64,000 nt of DNA from Solirubrum sp044628455 (GCF_044628455.1 NZ_JBIYZW010000001.1:1426001-1490000); one strand, 5' to 3'. Counted from the stretch's first letter, positions 22,407-31,083 are shown. Program-made: numbers and translations. The notes: generated from the sequence alone by a model not told the origin.

Positions 22407-25223
22407 CTACTGCACCAGCAGGCGCGTCACGGCCAGGCCGCTGCTGGTTTGCACCTGCACCAGGTACACGCCCGGGGCCAGACCCGCGAGCTGCAGGGGC
22501 ACCTGCACCGCGCCGGCGGGCTGGCGGCCCGGCAGGCTGGCGCTGCGCAGCTGGCGGCCGCGCACGTCCAGCAGGCTTACCTGCACCGCCGAGGCCGTGG
22601 GCAGCACGAAATGCACCGCGGCGCGGGAAGTGGCCGGGTTGGGCGCCACGCTCAGCTGCAGGGCTGCGGCCTGGCGCTGCGGCCGGGCCGCCGTCACCAC
22701 GCCGGGCTGGGCCACGCGCTTGGAGGTGTACACGGCATACTCACCGGGAGCCAGGGCGTAGCGCTGGTTGAGGTTGGTCACCACCATGCTGTCGCCGCGC
22801 AGGTAGTTGTACCACTTACCGGTGCTGTGGAAGTTGGGCCACACGCTGTCGCCCACCACGCCGAAGTTGCCTACCACGACCACGTTCATGCTGGGGTCGG
22901 TGATGCGGATGGTCTTGATGGCCTGGCGGCCGTTGATGTTGAAGTTGCGCGACTCGAAGGCCGGCTCGTTCACGCGCAGCGCGTTCAGGCTGGCGTAGGT
23001 ATTGAACACGCGGCGCCGGGCCAGGCTGTCGTAGTAGTTCCAGCGGATGGGCTTGGCACCGGTGCGGCCGTTCACGTTGATGCTCACGTCGTAGCCCAGC
23101 TCACCGAACTGCCAGATCATCTTCGGGCCGGGCACGGTCACCAGGAAGGCGGCTACCATTTCGGCGCGCTGCAGGGCCGTGTTCAGGTTGCGCACGTTGT
23201 GGGCCGGGTTGGCAGTGTTGCCGGCCGTGAGGGCCGACACCAGCAGGCGCTCCTCGTCGTGGCTTTCGGCGTAGGTCACCAGGTTGGGCTCCTGGAAGTT
23301 GCGGTTCTGGTACGAGCCGCCGATGATGTTGGAGTTGTTGGCGAAGCCCTTGATGGCCTCGGTGTAGGCGCCGTGCAGGTTGCCCCAGATCATCAGGCCC
23401 GAGTCGGCCAGCACCTTCTCCTCGTTGCCGTCGGCAAAGTGCTCCAGGATGATGAAGGCGGTGGGGTCGACGGCGCGCATGGTGGTCTGGTAGTCGAGCC
23501 AGATGTTGATGCGCGACTGGTCAAACGCTCCCCAGGCGCCCACGTCGTTGGGGTTGTTGCGCTGGGTGAAGCCCTTGGACAGGTCGAAGCGGTAGCCATC
23601 CACGCGGTACTCCTGGAGCCAGTGCTCCATCACGCGCTTGGAGTAGTACTTGGTGAAGGGGCTTTCGTGGTTGAAGTCGTAGCCCACGTTGAAGGGGTGG
23701 GTGGCGTCGGGGTTGAACCAGGGGCTCTGGGGCGTGGGTTTGTTGCCGTCGAAGTACATCTGCACCATGGGCGACTGGCCGAAGCTGTGGTTGAGCACCA
23801 CGTCCAGAATCACGGCTATGCCGCGGCGGTGGCACTCGTCGATGAGGCGCTTCAGCTCGTTTTTCGGGCCGTAGTACTTGTCGGGGGCGAAGTGGAACGA
23901 GGGGTTGTAGCCCCAGGAGTCGTTGCCCTCAAACTCATTGACCGGCAGCAGCTCGATGGCATTCACGCCCAGGCGCTGCAAATAGCCCAGGGTATCGACC
24001 AGCGTTTGGTAGTCGTGGCGGGCAATGAAGTCGCGCAGGTGCAGCTCGTAGATGATCAGGTCGGTCTTCTTCGGGCGCTGGTAGCCGGTGGTGGTCCACT
24101 GGTAGGGCGCCTGGTTGGTTTGCAGCACCGACACGATGCCCGTCTGCCCGGCCGGGTAGGGCTTCAGGTTGGGGTAGGTCACGGCCGGAATAAACCGGTC
24201 GTTGTTGGGGTCGAGGATTTTCTCGGAGTACGGGTCGGCCACGCGTAGCTGCCCATCCACCAGGAACTGATAGGCGTACTCCTGGCCCGGCGTGAGGCCG
24301 GGAATGTCCACCCACCAGTCGTTGCCGTCGGCAGTGCGCTTCATGTAGTAGGCCTGATCGACCTGCCAGTTGTTGAACTCGCCCAGCACGTACACGAAGT
24401 TCTTGCCCGGGGCCGTGAGCTTGAGTCGCACCGAGGTGTTGCCGGGCAGGTAGGTCACGCCATCCTTGGTGCCGGCGGGCAGCGCGGCCGTGGTCACGGG
24501 CGGGCGCACGATGAAAATCAGCGAGTCGGAGGCCGACAAGGAGGGGCTGGCGCCGAGCAGGCGCACCACGTTGCGGCCCTGCTGGGTGAAGGTCACGTTG
24601 GCGGTGATGCTGCTGGCGTTGGCCTGCTGGGCTACCTGCGTGCCGTTGAGCGAGAGGCTCAGCAGCGAGCTGGTGTTGGAGGCCTCGCCGGTGATGCTCA
24701 CGGTGCTGCCCGCGGCCACAAACTGCGGGTTACCGCCGCTGGGCGGGGTGGTCAGGCGCACGGCGTAGCCGCCCTGAAACACGTCCACGAAAATGTCGCT
24801 GCCGCCGTCGCCGCGGCCCACCAGGCTGCCGCTGGCGTTCTTAAAGATCATGGCCAGGCGCAGCACCGTCTCGTTGGCCGGCACGTTGTAGAAGGCCCGC
24901 ACGTTGGGCGTGAGCGTGATGCTCCAGCGGTTGTTGCCCAGCGAAGTCATCTGCGCGGCCGGGTCGCCCTGGTTGAAGTTGGTGCTCTTCACGTGGCGCC
25001 ACTGCACGTTGGTGGTGCTGCGGTCAGTCACCACGCCCGTCCAGATGTACACCGGACCGGCAAAGCCGGCCAGTGCGCCGTTGCCCTGCGAGGCGTCGAA
25101 GATGATGGTTACCGGGTCGGTTTCGCGGAAGAACACCGGCTGGGTACGCACCACCTGCGCCTGGGCCGCCACGGTTGCGCCGAGCAACAGCAGCCAACCG
25201 TAGAGGAGTCGAAGTGTTTTCAT
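22407..25223 (-). CDS. Secreted GH13 alpha-amylase-family enzyme with T9SS tail
   Basis: A 938-residue protein. The signal peptide is at 1-22. Two N-terminal beta domains follow, then a CBM48-like domain (FVYVLGEFNNWQ) before the GH13 barrel. The barrel has the four conserved regions: DVVLNHSF, the nucleophile Asp546 in GYRFDLSKG, the acid Glu594 in IILEHFADG, and Asp656 in AESHDEERL. A C-terminal beta domain and a T9SS sorting domain (SVAPNPATSRAAVHF to the end) complete it. It hydrolyses or remodels alpha-glucans on the surface. The frame also covers about 140 nt upstream of the chosen ATG at 25223. A possible -7 element TACCTTTA lies at 25275-25268. Confidence 0.92.
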   Translation of the reverse strand: MKTLRLLYGWLLLLGATVAAQAQVVRTQPVFFRETDPVTIIFDASQGNGALAGFAGPVYIWTGVVTDRSTTNVQWRHVKSTNFNQGDPAAQMTSLGNNRWSITLTPNVRAFYNVPANETVLRLAMIFKNASGSLVGRGDGGSDIFVDVFQGGYAVRLTTPPSGGNPQFVAAGSTVSITGEASNTSSLLSLSLNGTQVAQQANASSITANVTFTQQGRNVVRLLGASPSLSASDSLIFIVRPPVTTAALPAGTKDGVTYLPGNTSVRLKLTAPGKNFVYVLGEFNNWQVDQAYYMKRTADGNDWWVDIPGLTPGQEYAYQFLVDGQLRVADPYSEKILDPNNDRFIPAVTYPNLKPYPAGQTGIVSVLQTNQAPYQWTTTGYQRPKKTDLIIYELHLRDFIARHDYQTLVDTLGYLQRLGVNAIELLPVNEFEGNDSWGYNPSFHFAPDKYYGPKNELKRLIDECHRRGIAVILDVVLNHSFGQSPMVQMYFDGNKPTPQSPWFNPDATHPFNVGYDFNHESPFTKYYSKRVMEHWLQEYRVDGYRFDLSKGFTQRNNPNDVGAWGAFDQSRINIWLDYQTTMRAVDPTAFIILEHFADGNEEKVLADSGLMIWGNLHGAYTEAIKGFANNSNIIGGSYQNRNFQEPNLVTYAESHDEERLLVSALTAGNTANPAHNVRNLNTALQRAEMVAAFLVTVPGPKMIWQFGELGYDVSINVNGRTGAKPIRWNYYDSLARRRVFNTYASLNALRVNEPAFESRNFNINGRQAIKTIRITDPSMNVVVVGNFGVVGDSVWPNFHSTGKWYNYLRGDSMVVTNLNQRYALAPGEYAVYTSKRVAQPGVVTAARPQRQAAALQLSVAPNPATSRAAVHFVLPTASAVQVSLLDVRGRQLRSASLPGRQPAGAVQVPLQLAGLAPGVYLVQVQTSSGLAVTRLLVQ

Positions 25224-25321
25224 GTATGAAAAAGTGAGTGAGGAACTAGTCACCAAAACGGGGTTCCTAAAGGTACGCAGGCAGGCGGTTTTTGGACTCA
25301 GTGCGGGGCCAGCCTTTGTCC

Positions 25322-25329
25322 GTAGCTTT
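25322..25329 (+). promoter_or_regulatory. Putative -7 element for the DUF2279 gene
   Basis: TAGCTTTG matches TAnnTTTG. If real, transcription starts near 25336, so translation must begin after it. This favours the TTG at 25397 over the TTG at 25292. Confidence 0.45.
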
Positions 25330-25396
25330 GCCGGCTGGCCAACTGCCGGAAAATTTTCTAACACCTGTCTTTCAGCGCGTTAATCCAACCATCATC

Positions 25397-26428
25397 TTGT
25401 TTCCCCTCCCCTTCCCGGCCCGTCTAACCCCACTTGGAGGCGCCATTTTTCTGCTACTTTTTTTTGCCGGAGCGGGTGCGGCCGAGGGCACGTTGCGGGC
25501 GCAATCGATTGGGGAAATTTCGGAATCGATTGGGGAAATTTCGGGTCGCCCCGACTCGTCCGCCGTGGCGGCGGGGCAAGCGGCCCAGGCGGCGCCGGCC
25601 GCCCGGGCCGACTCGCTGACCCAGCTGCGCCGCCGGCGCCTGCCCCCGCTGCTGGGTGGCTTTGCCCTGGGCTACGGCGGGCTTTACTACGGCCTGAGCC
25701 AAAGCTGGTACACCGGGCCGCGCAGCGAGCTGCACTGGTTCAACGACTGGCCCGAGTGGAAGCAGGTCGACAAGGCCGGCCACCTGTGGGGCGCCTTCCA
25801 CGAAAGCCGCGGGGCCGTGGACATGCTGCGCTGGGCCGGCGTGCCCCGCCGTCAGGCCATCTGGTACGGCGCGCTGGCGGGTTTCCTCATCCAGAGTCCC
25901 ATCGAGTACTTCGACGGGCGCGACCCGGCCTACGGCGCCTCGGCCCCCGACTTGGCGGCCAACTTCCTGGGCGCGGCGGGGGTGCTCACGCAGGAGCTGG
26001 CCTGGGGCGAGGTGCGCCTGATGCCCAAGGTCTCGTTCCGGCTCACGCCCTACGCCCAGCGCCGCCCCAACGTGCTGGGCCGCAACCTGCCCGAGCGCCT
26101 GCTCAAGGACTACAACGGGCAGACCTACTGGCTGGCGGCCGACGTGGGCGCCTTCCGGCCCGGCTCGCGCTGGCCCCGCTGGCTGCAGCCGGCCCTGGGC
26201 TACGGCGCCCAGCAGCTGCTCTACAACGATGCCGACGCCAACCGCGCCGCCGGCCTGCGCAGCTACCGCCAGTACTACCTCTCGCTCGACGTGGATTTGC
26301 GCCGCATTCCCACCCGCAGCAAAACGCTGCGCCGGGTGTTCTACGCCCTGAGCATCTTCCACCTGCCCGCCCCTGCCCTGGAAGTGAACAGTCGCCGCGG
26401 GCTGGTGCTGCACGGCCTGTACTGGTAG
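25397..26428 (+). CDS. DUF2279 outer-membrane/periplasmic protein (YfiM-like)
   Basis: A protein of about 343 residues with no ATG anywhere in the usable N-terminal part. I place the start at the TTG at 25397, which gives a signal-peptide-like N-terminus (residues 1-37, hydrophobic core GGAIFLLLFFAGAGAA). TTG at 25292 gives 378 residues and cannot be excluded. Family motifs of DUF2279 follow: EWKQVDKAGHLWGAFHESR, GFLIQSPIEYFDG, DLAANFLGAAG and LKDYNGQTYWLAADVGAF. The family is a lipoprotein or membrane-associated group of unknown function in Bacteroidota. It contains a 21-bp tandem duplication (SIGEISE repeated). The 42-bp repeat array starts right after its stop codon. Confidence 0.8.
   Translation: MFPLPFPARLTPLGGAIFLLLFFAGAGAAEGTLRAQSIGEISESIGEISGRPDSSAVAAGQAAQAAPAARADSLTQLRRRRLPPLLGGFALGYGGLYYGLSQSWYTGPRSELHWFNDWPEWKQVDKAGHLWGAFHESRGAVDMLRWAGVPRRQAIWYGALAGFLIQSPIEYFDGRDPAYGASAPDLAANFLGAAGVLTQELAWGEVRLMPKVSFRLTPYAQRRPNVLGRNLPERLLKDYNGQTYWLAADVGAFRPGSRWPRWLQPALGYGAQQLLYNDADANRAAGLRSYRQYYLSLDVDLRRIPTRSKTLRRVFYALSIFHLPAPALEVNSRRGLVLHGLYW
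25503..25544 (+). repeat. 21-bp tandem duplication inside the DUF2279 gene
   Basis: Two exact copies of a 21-bp unit lie side by side (25503-25523 and 25524-25544) and encode two copies of SIGEISE. The duplication keeps the frame and falls just after the signal peptide, in a region that tolerates length change. Confidence 0.9.
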
Positions 26429-26474
26429 CCATACGGCTGCGTCGCGGTGCCTTTCCGGAGTTCCGGAAATGCGC

Positions 26475-26893
26475 CGCGACAACTCTCGACGGGCTTCCGC
26501 AACATCCGGAAGTGCCTCGCGACAACTCGCGAAGGGCTTTTGCAACTGCTTTTGGGCCTCGCGACTACTCGCGAAGCATTTCCGGAACCCCGGAAGCCCG
26601 TCGCGGCAAGTCGCGAGGCCCATTTGCGGTTGTTGAAATGCATCGCGGCAAGTCGCGAGGGGCTTTTCGTCTTACAAATGCACCCCGCGCCAACTCGCGA
26701 GGCCCAAATCCAACTGTTGAAGCTCCCCGCTTCGAGAAGCGACGGGCAAATCGAACCGTTGCAGCCTGCCGCTTCGAGAAGCAACGGGCTTTCGTGACTG
26801 AAAATGTGCCCCGCTTCTCGAAGCACCGGGCAAATCCACTGGTGGAAGCCCCTCGCTTCGAGAAGCGGTGGGGTTGTGGTAAATGTAAGCGCC
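26475..26893. repeat. 42-bp tandem array of ten dyad-containing units
   Basis: Unit cores start at 26475, 26518, 26560, 26602, 26644, 26686, 26728, 26770, 26812 and 26854: one step of 43 bp, then eight of 42 bp. In units 1-6 the core is a dyad of the type CGCGRCAASTCGCGA; in units 7-10 it is CGCTTCGAGAAGCG. Between cores lie variable segments of about 20 bp that often have dyad symmetry of their own (for example TTCCGGAACCCCGGAA) and are flanked by GGGC/GCCC. A degenerate half-unit (TTCCGGAGTTCCGGAA) precedes unit 1. No cas or other array-linked gene is nearby. The 796-bp gap 26429-27224 contains this array, the hairpins and the assembly gap, and no gene. Confidence 0.88.
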
Positions 26894-26904
26894 GCTTAGA
26901 CGTA

Positions 26905-26935
26905 GTGGTGCCACGGCTTTGAGCCGTGGCACCAC
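26905..26935. repeat. REP-like hairpin, copy 1 (left of assembly gap)
   Basis: A perfect 13-bp stem (26905-26917 GTGGTGCCACGGC with 26923-26935) has the loop TTTGA. The same sequence resumes on the other side of the run of N, and a relative is found at 40170-40199. Confidence 0.8.
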
Positions 26936-27030
26936 NNNNNNNNNNNNNNNNNNNNNNNNNNNNNNNNNNNNNNNNNNNNNNNNNNNNNNNNNNNNNNNNN
27001 NNNNNNNNNNNNNNNNNNNNNNNNNNNNNN
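26936..27030. other. Assembly gap (95 N)
   Basis: A run of undetermined bases flanked by the same hairpin on both sides. The gap was probably caused by several copies of that hairpin, so the true length and content are unknown. Confidence 0.95.
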
Positions 27031-27054
27031 CACGGCTTTGAGCCGTGGCACCAC
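27031..27054. repeat. REP-like hairpin, copy 2 (right of assembly gap)
   Basis: CACGGCTTTGAGCCGTGGCA and the following CCAC are identical to the right part of copy 1. The left end is hidden in the gap. Confidence 0.75.
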
Positions 27055-27077
27055 TCAGCCGCCGCGCCGCCGTGGCT

Positions 27078-27099
27078 CCCCCTCTCCCCGGAGAGGGGG
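27078..27099. repeat. Perfect CCCCCTCTCC palindrome
   Basis: A 10-bp perfect stem with a CC centre, followed by CCGGGGGGTGAGG. Elements of this composition are common intergenic repeats in many G+C-rich bacteria. Confidence 0.6.
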
Positions 27100-27224
27100 C
27101 CGGGGGGTGAGGCCCCGGCAACATTTGCGGTTCTGTGCCGACCTTTACCCCCTGCCCCGCGCCCGGCTTCCGCCCACGGAAGCTTAATGGCCGTAGGACC
27201 TTCCCCACCCGAACCACAACGACT

Positions 27225-28373
27225 ATGAATATTGGAGACCGAGTGCGCCTGATGTCCGGCCGCGAAGAAGGCATCGTTACCCGCATCCTCGACCACGATC
27301 TGGTGGAAGTCACCATCGACGATTTTCCGGTGCCGGTGCTGCGCCGCGAGCTGGTGGTCATTGCCGCCGAGGAGTTCAAGGCCTTCGGCGGCAGCCAGCT
27401 GGCGCCCTCGCAGGTGCCCAGCGGCAAAGCCACCGCCAAAACCGGCGGCAAGGCCAAGCCCGCAGCCGCTGCCCCGCAGCCCGGCGCGGCTCCCGCCAGT
27501 GGCGGAGCCGCGAAGCCGGAAAAGCCCGCCCCGGCGCCGCCCGCGCCCAAGGGTCTGTACCTGGCGTTGCTGATGCAAACCTCGGAGCTGCTGGCCCTGC
27601 ACCTGATCAACAACACCGACGCCGAGGTGCTCTACACCTTCGGCGAGGAGCGCAGCGGCGGCCAGTACCGGGCGCTGAATGCGGGCAAGCTGGCGCCCAA
27701 GGCGGCCAGTGAGCCGCTGGGCCACCGCCACCTCAAGGACTTCGAGCAGTGGCCGGCCAGCATCGTGCAGCTACTGCCCTCGCAGCCCAACTCGCCGGTG
27801 CTCTACGACGTGCTGCTCAAGCGCCTCACCTTCAAGGCCAACACCTTCTACTCCAGCCGCCGCGCGGCGCCGGTGCTGCAGCGCGAAGCCTACCTGTTCC
27901 AGCTCGACGAGAAGCCCGCCACCCCCGTGGCCCTGCCCACCGACGACGCCCCGGCCGCGCCCCAGCCCAAGGAGGTGCCCGCCATCAGCGCCAGTCAGCT
28001 GCGCGACCAGCTGGCCGAAAAGCTGCGCGGCGACGCCCGCTCGGTGGTGCCCGCGCCCAAGCAGGAACCGGTGAAGGCCATCGTGGCGCCCCCGCACGAG
28101 GTCGACCTGCACCTGGAAGCCCTGCGCCCCGAGGGCGCCGAGGGCCTCACCAACACGGCCATGCTGGAAATGCAGGTGGCGGCCTTCGAGGACGCGCTGA
28201 GCCGCGCCCTGGCCACCGGCATGCACGAAATCATCTTCATTCACGGGGCCGGCAACGGCACGCTGCGCAAGGAGCTGCACAAGCGCCTGAGCCGCAACCG
28301 CGACATCAAGTTCTTCGAGGAAGCCCGCAAGGAGAAGTTCGGCTACGGCGCCACGCTGGTGCGGCTGAAGTAA
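27225..28373 (+). CDS. DUF2027 / Smr-domain protein
   Basis: A 382-residue cytoplasmic protein. The N-terminal segment MNIGDRVRLMSGREEGIV and IDDFPVPVLRRELVVI form a small beta-barrel-like domain typical of DUF2027. A low-complexity Ala/Pro/Lys linker (about 60-105) follows, then a middle DUF2027 domain (about 106-230). The C-terminal Smr domain (about 285-382) has VDLHLEAL (the DxH motif) and IIFIHGAGNGTLRKEL (the HGxGxG motif). Smr domains bind or cut branched nucleic acid in MutS2-type proteins, or act on mRNA at collided ribosomes; the target of this family is not known to me. No mutS2 is adjacent. Confidence 0.88.
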   Translation: MNIGDRVRLMSGREEGIVTRILDHDLVEVTIDDFPVPVLRRELVVIAAEEFKAFGGSQLAPSQVPSGKATAKTGGKAKPAAAAPQPGAAPASGGAAKPEKPAPAPPAPKGLYLALLMQTSELLALHLINNTDAEVLYTFGEERSGGQYRALNAGKLAPKAASEPLGHRHLKDFEQWPASIVQLLPSQPNSPVLYDVLLKRLTFKANTFYSSRRAAPVLQREAYLFQLDEKPATPVALPTDDAPAAPQPKEVPAISASQLRDQLAEKLRGDARSVVPAPKQEPVKAIVAPPHEVDLHLEALRPEGAEGLTNTAMLEMQVAAFEDALSRALATGMHEIIFIHGAGNGTLRKELHKRLSRNRDIKFFEEARKEKFGYGATLVRLK

Positions 28374-28403
28374 ATCATATTAGTCAACAATATCACCATT
28401 GAA

Positions 28404-29138
28404 ATGACAAAGCATTTCAGCTTTATTGAGAAATTCCTCCTAGTAGCAGTATCAGCCATTACCATTTGGCAGTTTATAGAACCAAGGTTTTCAACAATAG
28501 AGTCTTCGTACGAAGAGGAAAAAGCAATTCTTCCAAAAATGGTTCAGGATACTATTGTTGAATATTCTGCTCAATCCATAAGCTTCGACGTTCTTAAGTA
28601 TGTAGAAAGAAATTATAAAAATATAAATGAAAACAACTCACCTATAGACAGCTTAAATAATATATTAAATAAAAGAATAGTAAATAGAGACTTTAGCAGA
28701 TTCAAAGAAAGCTTGCATTATCACTACACTATTAATATCAGAAATAGTGGCTCTAAAGAGATTGAAAGCATCAATGTGAGCACAAAAAGCGAAGGTTCGT
28801 ATGTATTACTACAGGACAACAAACCATACAAAGATGGTTTCTTTTTGGGCAAAGTAGAGCTAGATAACATGAATCCAGAAGATAATGCAACATTACACAT
28901 TTGGACTATGCCCCTATACGATGGCGATATTAGAATAAATTACAAAGGCGGTTATGAAAAACCCGAAAAAACTGTTAATGCATTGGGCTTCCATGCTACT
29001 ATAATAAGATACAATTTAATTTTTATTATAAAAATAACACTTGCAATAATTATCGTATCGTATTTTACACCTAAAATATTATCGTATCTACTTAGCACAG
29101 TAAAAAAACAGAGTAATGATTCCCAAAATACTGCATAG
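28404..29138 (+). CDS. AT-rich gene for an unknown two-helix membrane protein
   Basis: A 244-residue protein that I do not recognise. One transmembrane segment lies near the N-terminus (about 9-25) and one near the C-terminus (about 206-222). The 180 residues between are soluble, charged and Asn/Ser-rich, with a beta-like second half (YHYTINIRNSGSKEIESINVS). Base and codon use differ sharply from every neighbour: the gene is A+T-rich (ATA, AGA, AAA and AAT codons are frequent) in an otherwise strongly G+C-rich region. This points to recent horizontal transfer of a single gene between the Smr and M1 genes. No transposase, integrase or att-like repeat is seen beside it. Confidence 0.75.
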   Translation: MTKHFSFIEKFLLVAVSAITIWQFIEPRFSTIESSYEEEKAILPKMVQDTIVEYSAQSISFDVLKYVERNYKNINENNSPIDSLNNILNKRIVNRDFSRFKESLHYHYTINIRNSGSKEIESINVSTKSEGSYVLLQDNKPYKDGFFLGKVELDNMNPEDNATLHIWTMPLYDGDIRINYKGGYEKPEKTVNALGFHATIIRYNLIFIIKITLAIIIVSYFTPKILSYLLSTVKKQSNDSQNTA

Positions 29139-29162
29139 ATTTTCCGTTGTTACTCATCTCCA

Positions 29163-31052
29163 ATGAGCACCAAAATTCTACTCGCCACCTCCCTCCTAGC
29201 CCTGCTCAGCTTCGGCAGCCTGGCCCAGCAGCAACCCGCTGCCCAAACGCTGCCCATCCCGCGCAACCTGCAGGCCACCTACGCCAAAGGCACCCGCAGC
29301 CCCGACGGTCAGCCCGGCCCCAACTACTGGCAGAACGCGGCCGACTACGTCATCAACATCAGCTTCGACCCGGCCACGCGGCGGGTGGCGGGCACAGTGG
29401 ATATCAGCTACCGCAACAACAGCCCCGACTCGCTGCGCCAGCTGCTGTTTAAGCTCTACCCCAACCTCTACCAGAAGGGCGCCGCCCGGGCCTCGTCCAT
29501 CCGCCCCGAGGACGTGAGCGAGGGCGTGCAGATCGAGCAAATGAGCATCAACGGCCAGGAAGTGAACGTGCGCGGCCTGCGCGCCGACGCCACCAACCTG
29601 CCCGTGGGCCTCACCCAGGCCTTGGGGCCGAAGCAGACTGCCCGGGTGGCGCTGCGCTACAGCTACGTGCTGAACCAGACCTCGCACATGCGCACCGGTG
29701 AGATTGAGCCGGGGGCCGATTTCGTGGCCTACTTCTTCCCGCGCATTGCCGTGTACGACGACATCGACGGCTGGAACCGCCACCCCTACAACGGCCAGCA
29801 GGAGTTCTACAACGACTTCTGCAACTTCCAGGTCAACATCACCGTGCCGCGGCATTTCGTGGTGTGGGCCACCGGCGACCTGCTCAACGCCGAGCAGGTG
29901 CTCACCAAAAAGTACGTGAAGCGCCTGCGCGACGCGGAAAAGAAGGACGCGGTGGTCAACGTCATTGAAACCGCCGACTTACAGCGCCGCGACATCACCG
30001 CCGACCAGGCCCAGAACACCTGGCGCTTTGCCGCCCAGAACGTCATCGACTTTGCCTTCGCCACCGCCGACCACTACGTGTGGCAGTCGACCAGCCTGGT
30101 GGTCGACCCCAAAACCAAGCGCCGCACCCGCGTCGATGCCGTGTACAACACCAAGCACAAAGACTACGAGGAAGTGGTGCTGTTTGCCCGCAAAACGGTG
30201 GAGGCCATGAGCTACACCTTTCCCCGGTGGCCCTTCCCCTACCCCCACATCACCGTGTTCGACGGCCTCGACCAGATGGAGTACCCCATGATGGTGAACG
30301 ACAACCCGGTGCACTCGCGCGAGGACGCCATTACCCTCACCGACCACGAGGTGTTTCACACCATGTTTCCCTTCTACCTGGGCACCAACGAAACCAAGTA
30401 CGGCTGGATGGACGAGGGCTGGGCTACCATGGGCGAGTGGATCATTTCCAAGATTATCGACCCCAAGCTCGACGACGACTACGGCGTGCAGCCCTACGCC
30501 CAGAACGCCGCTACCGAGGTCGACGTGCCCATTACTACCCTCAGCACCCAGCAAACCGGCACGGCGTTTTTCCTGAACTCCTACCCCAAGCCCGCGCTGG
30601 GCTACCTCTACGTGCAGGACTTGCTGGGCGACGAGCTGTTCACGAAAGCCCTGCACCACTACATCCAGACCTGGCAGGGCAAGCACCCCATGCCCTACGA
30701 CTTCTTCAACGCGATGAACGCGGGCGCGGGCCGTAACCTGAACTGGTTCTGGCAGCGCTGGTTTTTCGACGGGGGCTACCCCGACCTGGCCATCCAGCGC
30801 GTGACCAAGCAAGGCAGCGGCTACGAGGTGCTGGTGCAGGCCAAAGGCAGCAAGCCCGTGCCCGTGGACCTCACCATCACCTTCGCCGACAACACGACCC
30901 AGCAGATTCACCGCAGCATTGCCGTGTGGGAATCGGGCGCCACCTCCGTTACGGTGCCGGTGCCCACCGATAAAGCCGTGAAGCAGGTAAAGCTGGGCAG
31001 CACCTGGGTACCCGATAGCTACCCGCAGGACAACGTGTGGACGGGGAAGTAG
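29163..31052 (+). CDS. Secreted M1-family zinc metallopeptidase
   Basis: A 629-residue exported peptidase. The signal peptide is at 1-21 (ends GSLAQ). The N-terminal beta domain with the aminopeptidase-N-like start (ADYVINISFDPATRRVAGTV) precedes the gluzincin catalytic site: His395 and His399 in HEVFH and Glu418 in WMDEGWATM, with the HExxH-x18-E spacing of M1. The substrate-anchoring GAMEN motif is not intact; GLDQMEYPMM lies where it is expected, as in many M1 relatives of Bacteroidota. It probably acts in the periplasm on peptides. It begins 24 nt after the AT-rich gene, and no terminator is visible between them. Confidence 0.9.
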   Translation: MSTKILLATSLLALLSFGSLAQQQPAAQTLPIPRNLQATYAKGTRSPDGQPGPNYWQNAADYVINISFDPATRRVAGTVDISYRNNSPDSLRQLLFKLYPNLYQKGAARASSIRPEDVSEGVQIEQMSINGQEVNVRGLRADATNLPVGLTQALGPKQTARVALRYSYVLNQTSHMRTGEIEPGADFVAYFFPRIAVYDDIDGWNRHPYNGQQEFYNDFCNFQVNITVPRHFVVWATGDLLNAEQVLTKKYVKRLRDAEKKDAVVNVIETADLQRRDITADQAQNTWRFAAQNVIDFAFATADHYVWQSTSLVVDPKTKRRTRVDAVYNTKHKDYEEVVLFARKTVEAMSYTFPRWPFPYPHITVFDGLDQMEYPMMVNDNPVHSREDAITLTDHEVFHTMFPFYLGTNETKYGWMDEGWATMGEWIISKIIDPKLDDDYGVQPYAQNAATEVDVPITTLSTQQTGTAFFLNSYPKPALGYLYVQDLLGDELFTKALHHYIQTWQGKHPMPYDFFNAMNAGAGRNLNWFWQRWFFDGGYPDLAIQRVTKQGSGYEVLVQAKGSKPVPVDLTITFADNTTQQIHRSIAVWESGATSVTVPVPTDKAVKQVKLGSTWVPDSYPQDNVWTGK

Positions 31053-31083
31053 AAAACCCGAAGCGTTTCCCCCTAAACTGCCC

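Noticed and set aside
26475..26893. CRISPR array
   Set aside because: The spacing is regular, but the repeats drift and change type half-way, the spacers are partly palindromic and related to each other, and there are no cas genes in the window.
26447..26893. Open frames with 14-residue repeats on both strands through the 42-bp array
   Set aside because: 42 is a multiple of three and the sequence lacks stop codons by composition, so every frame looks repetitive. There is no promoter, signal or conserved residue pattern beyond the DNA dyads.
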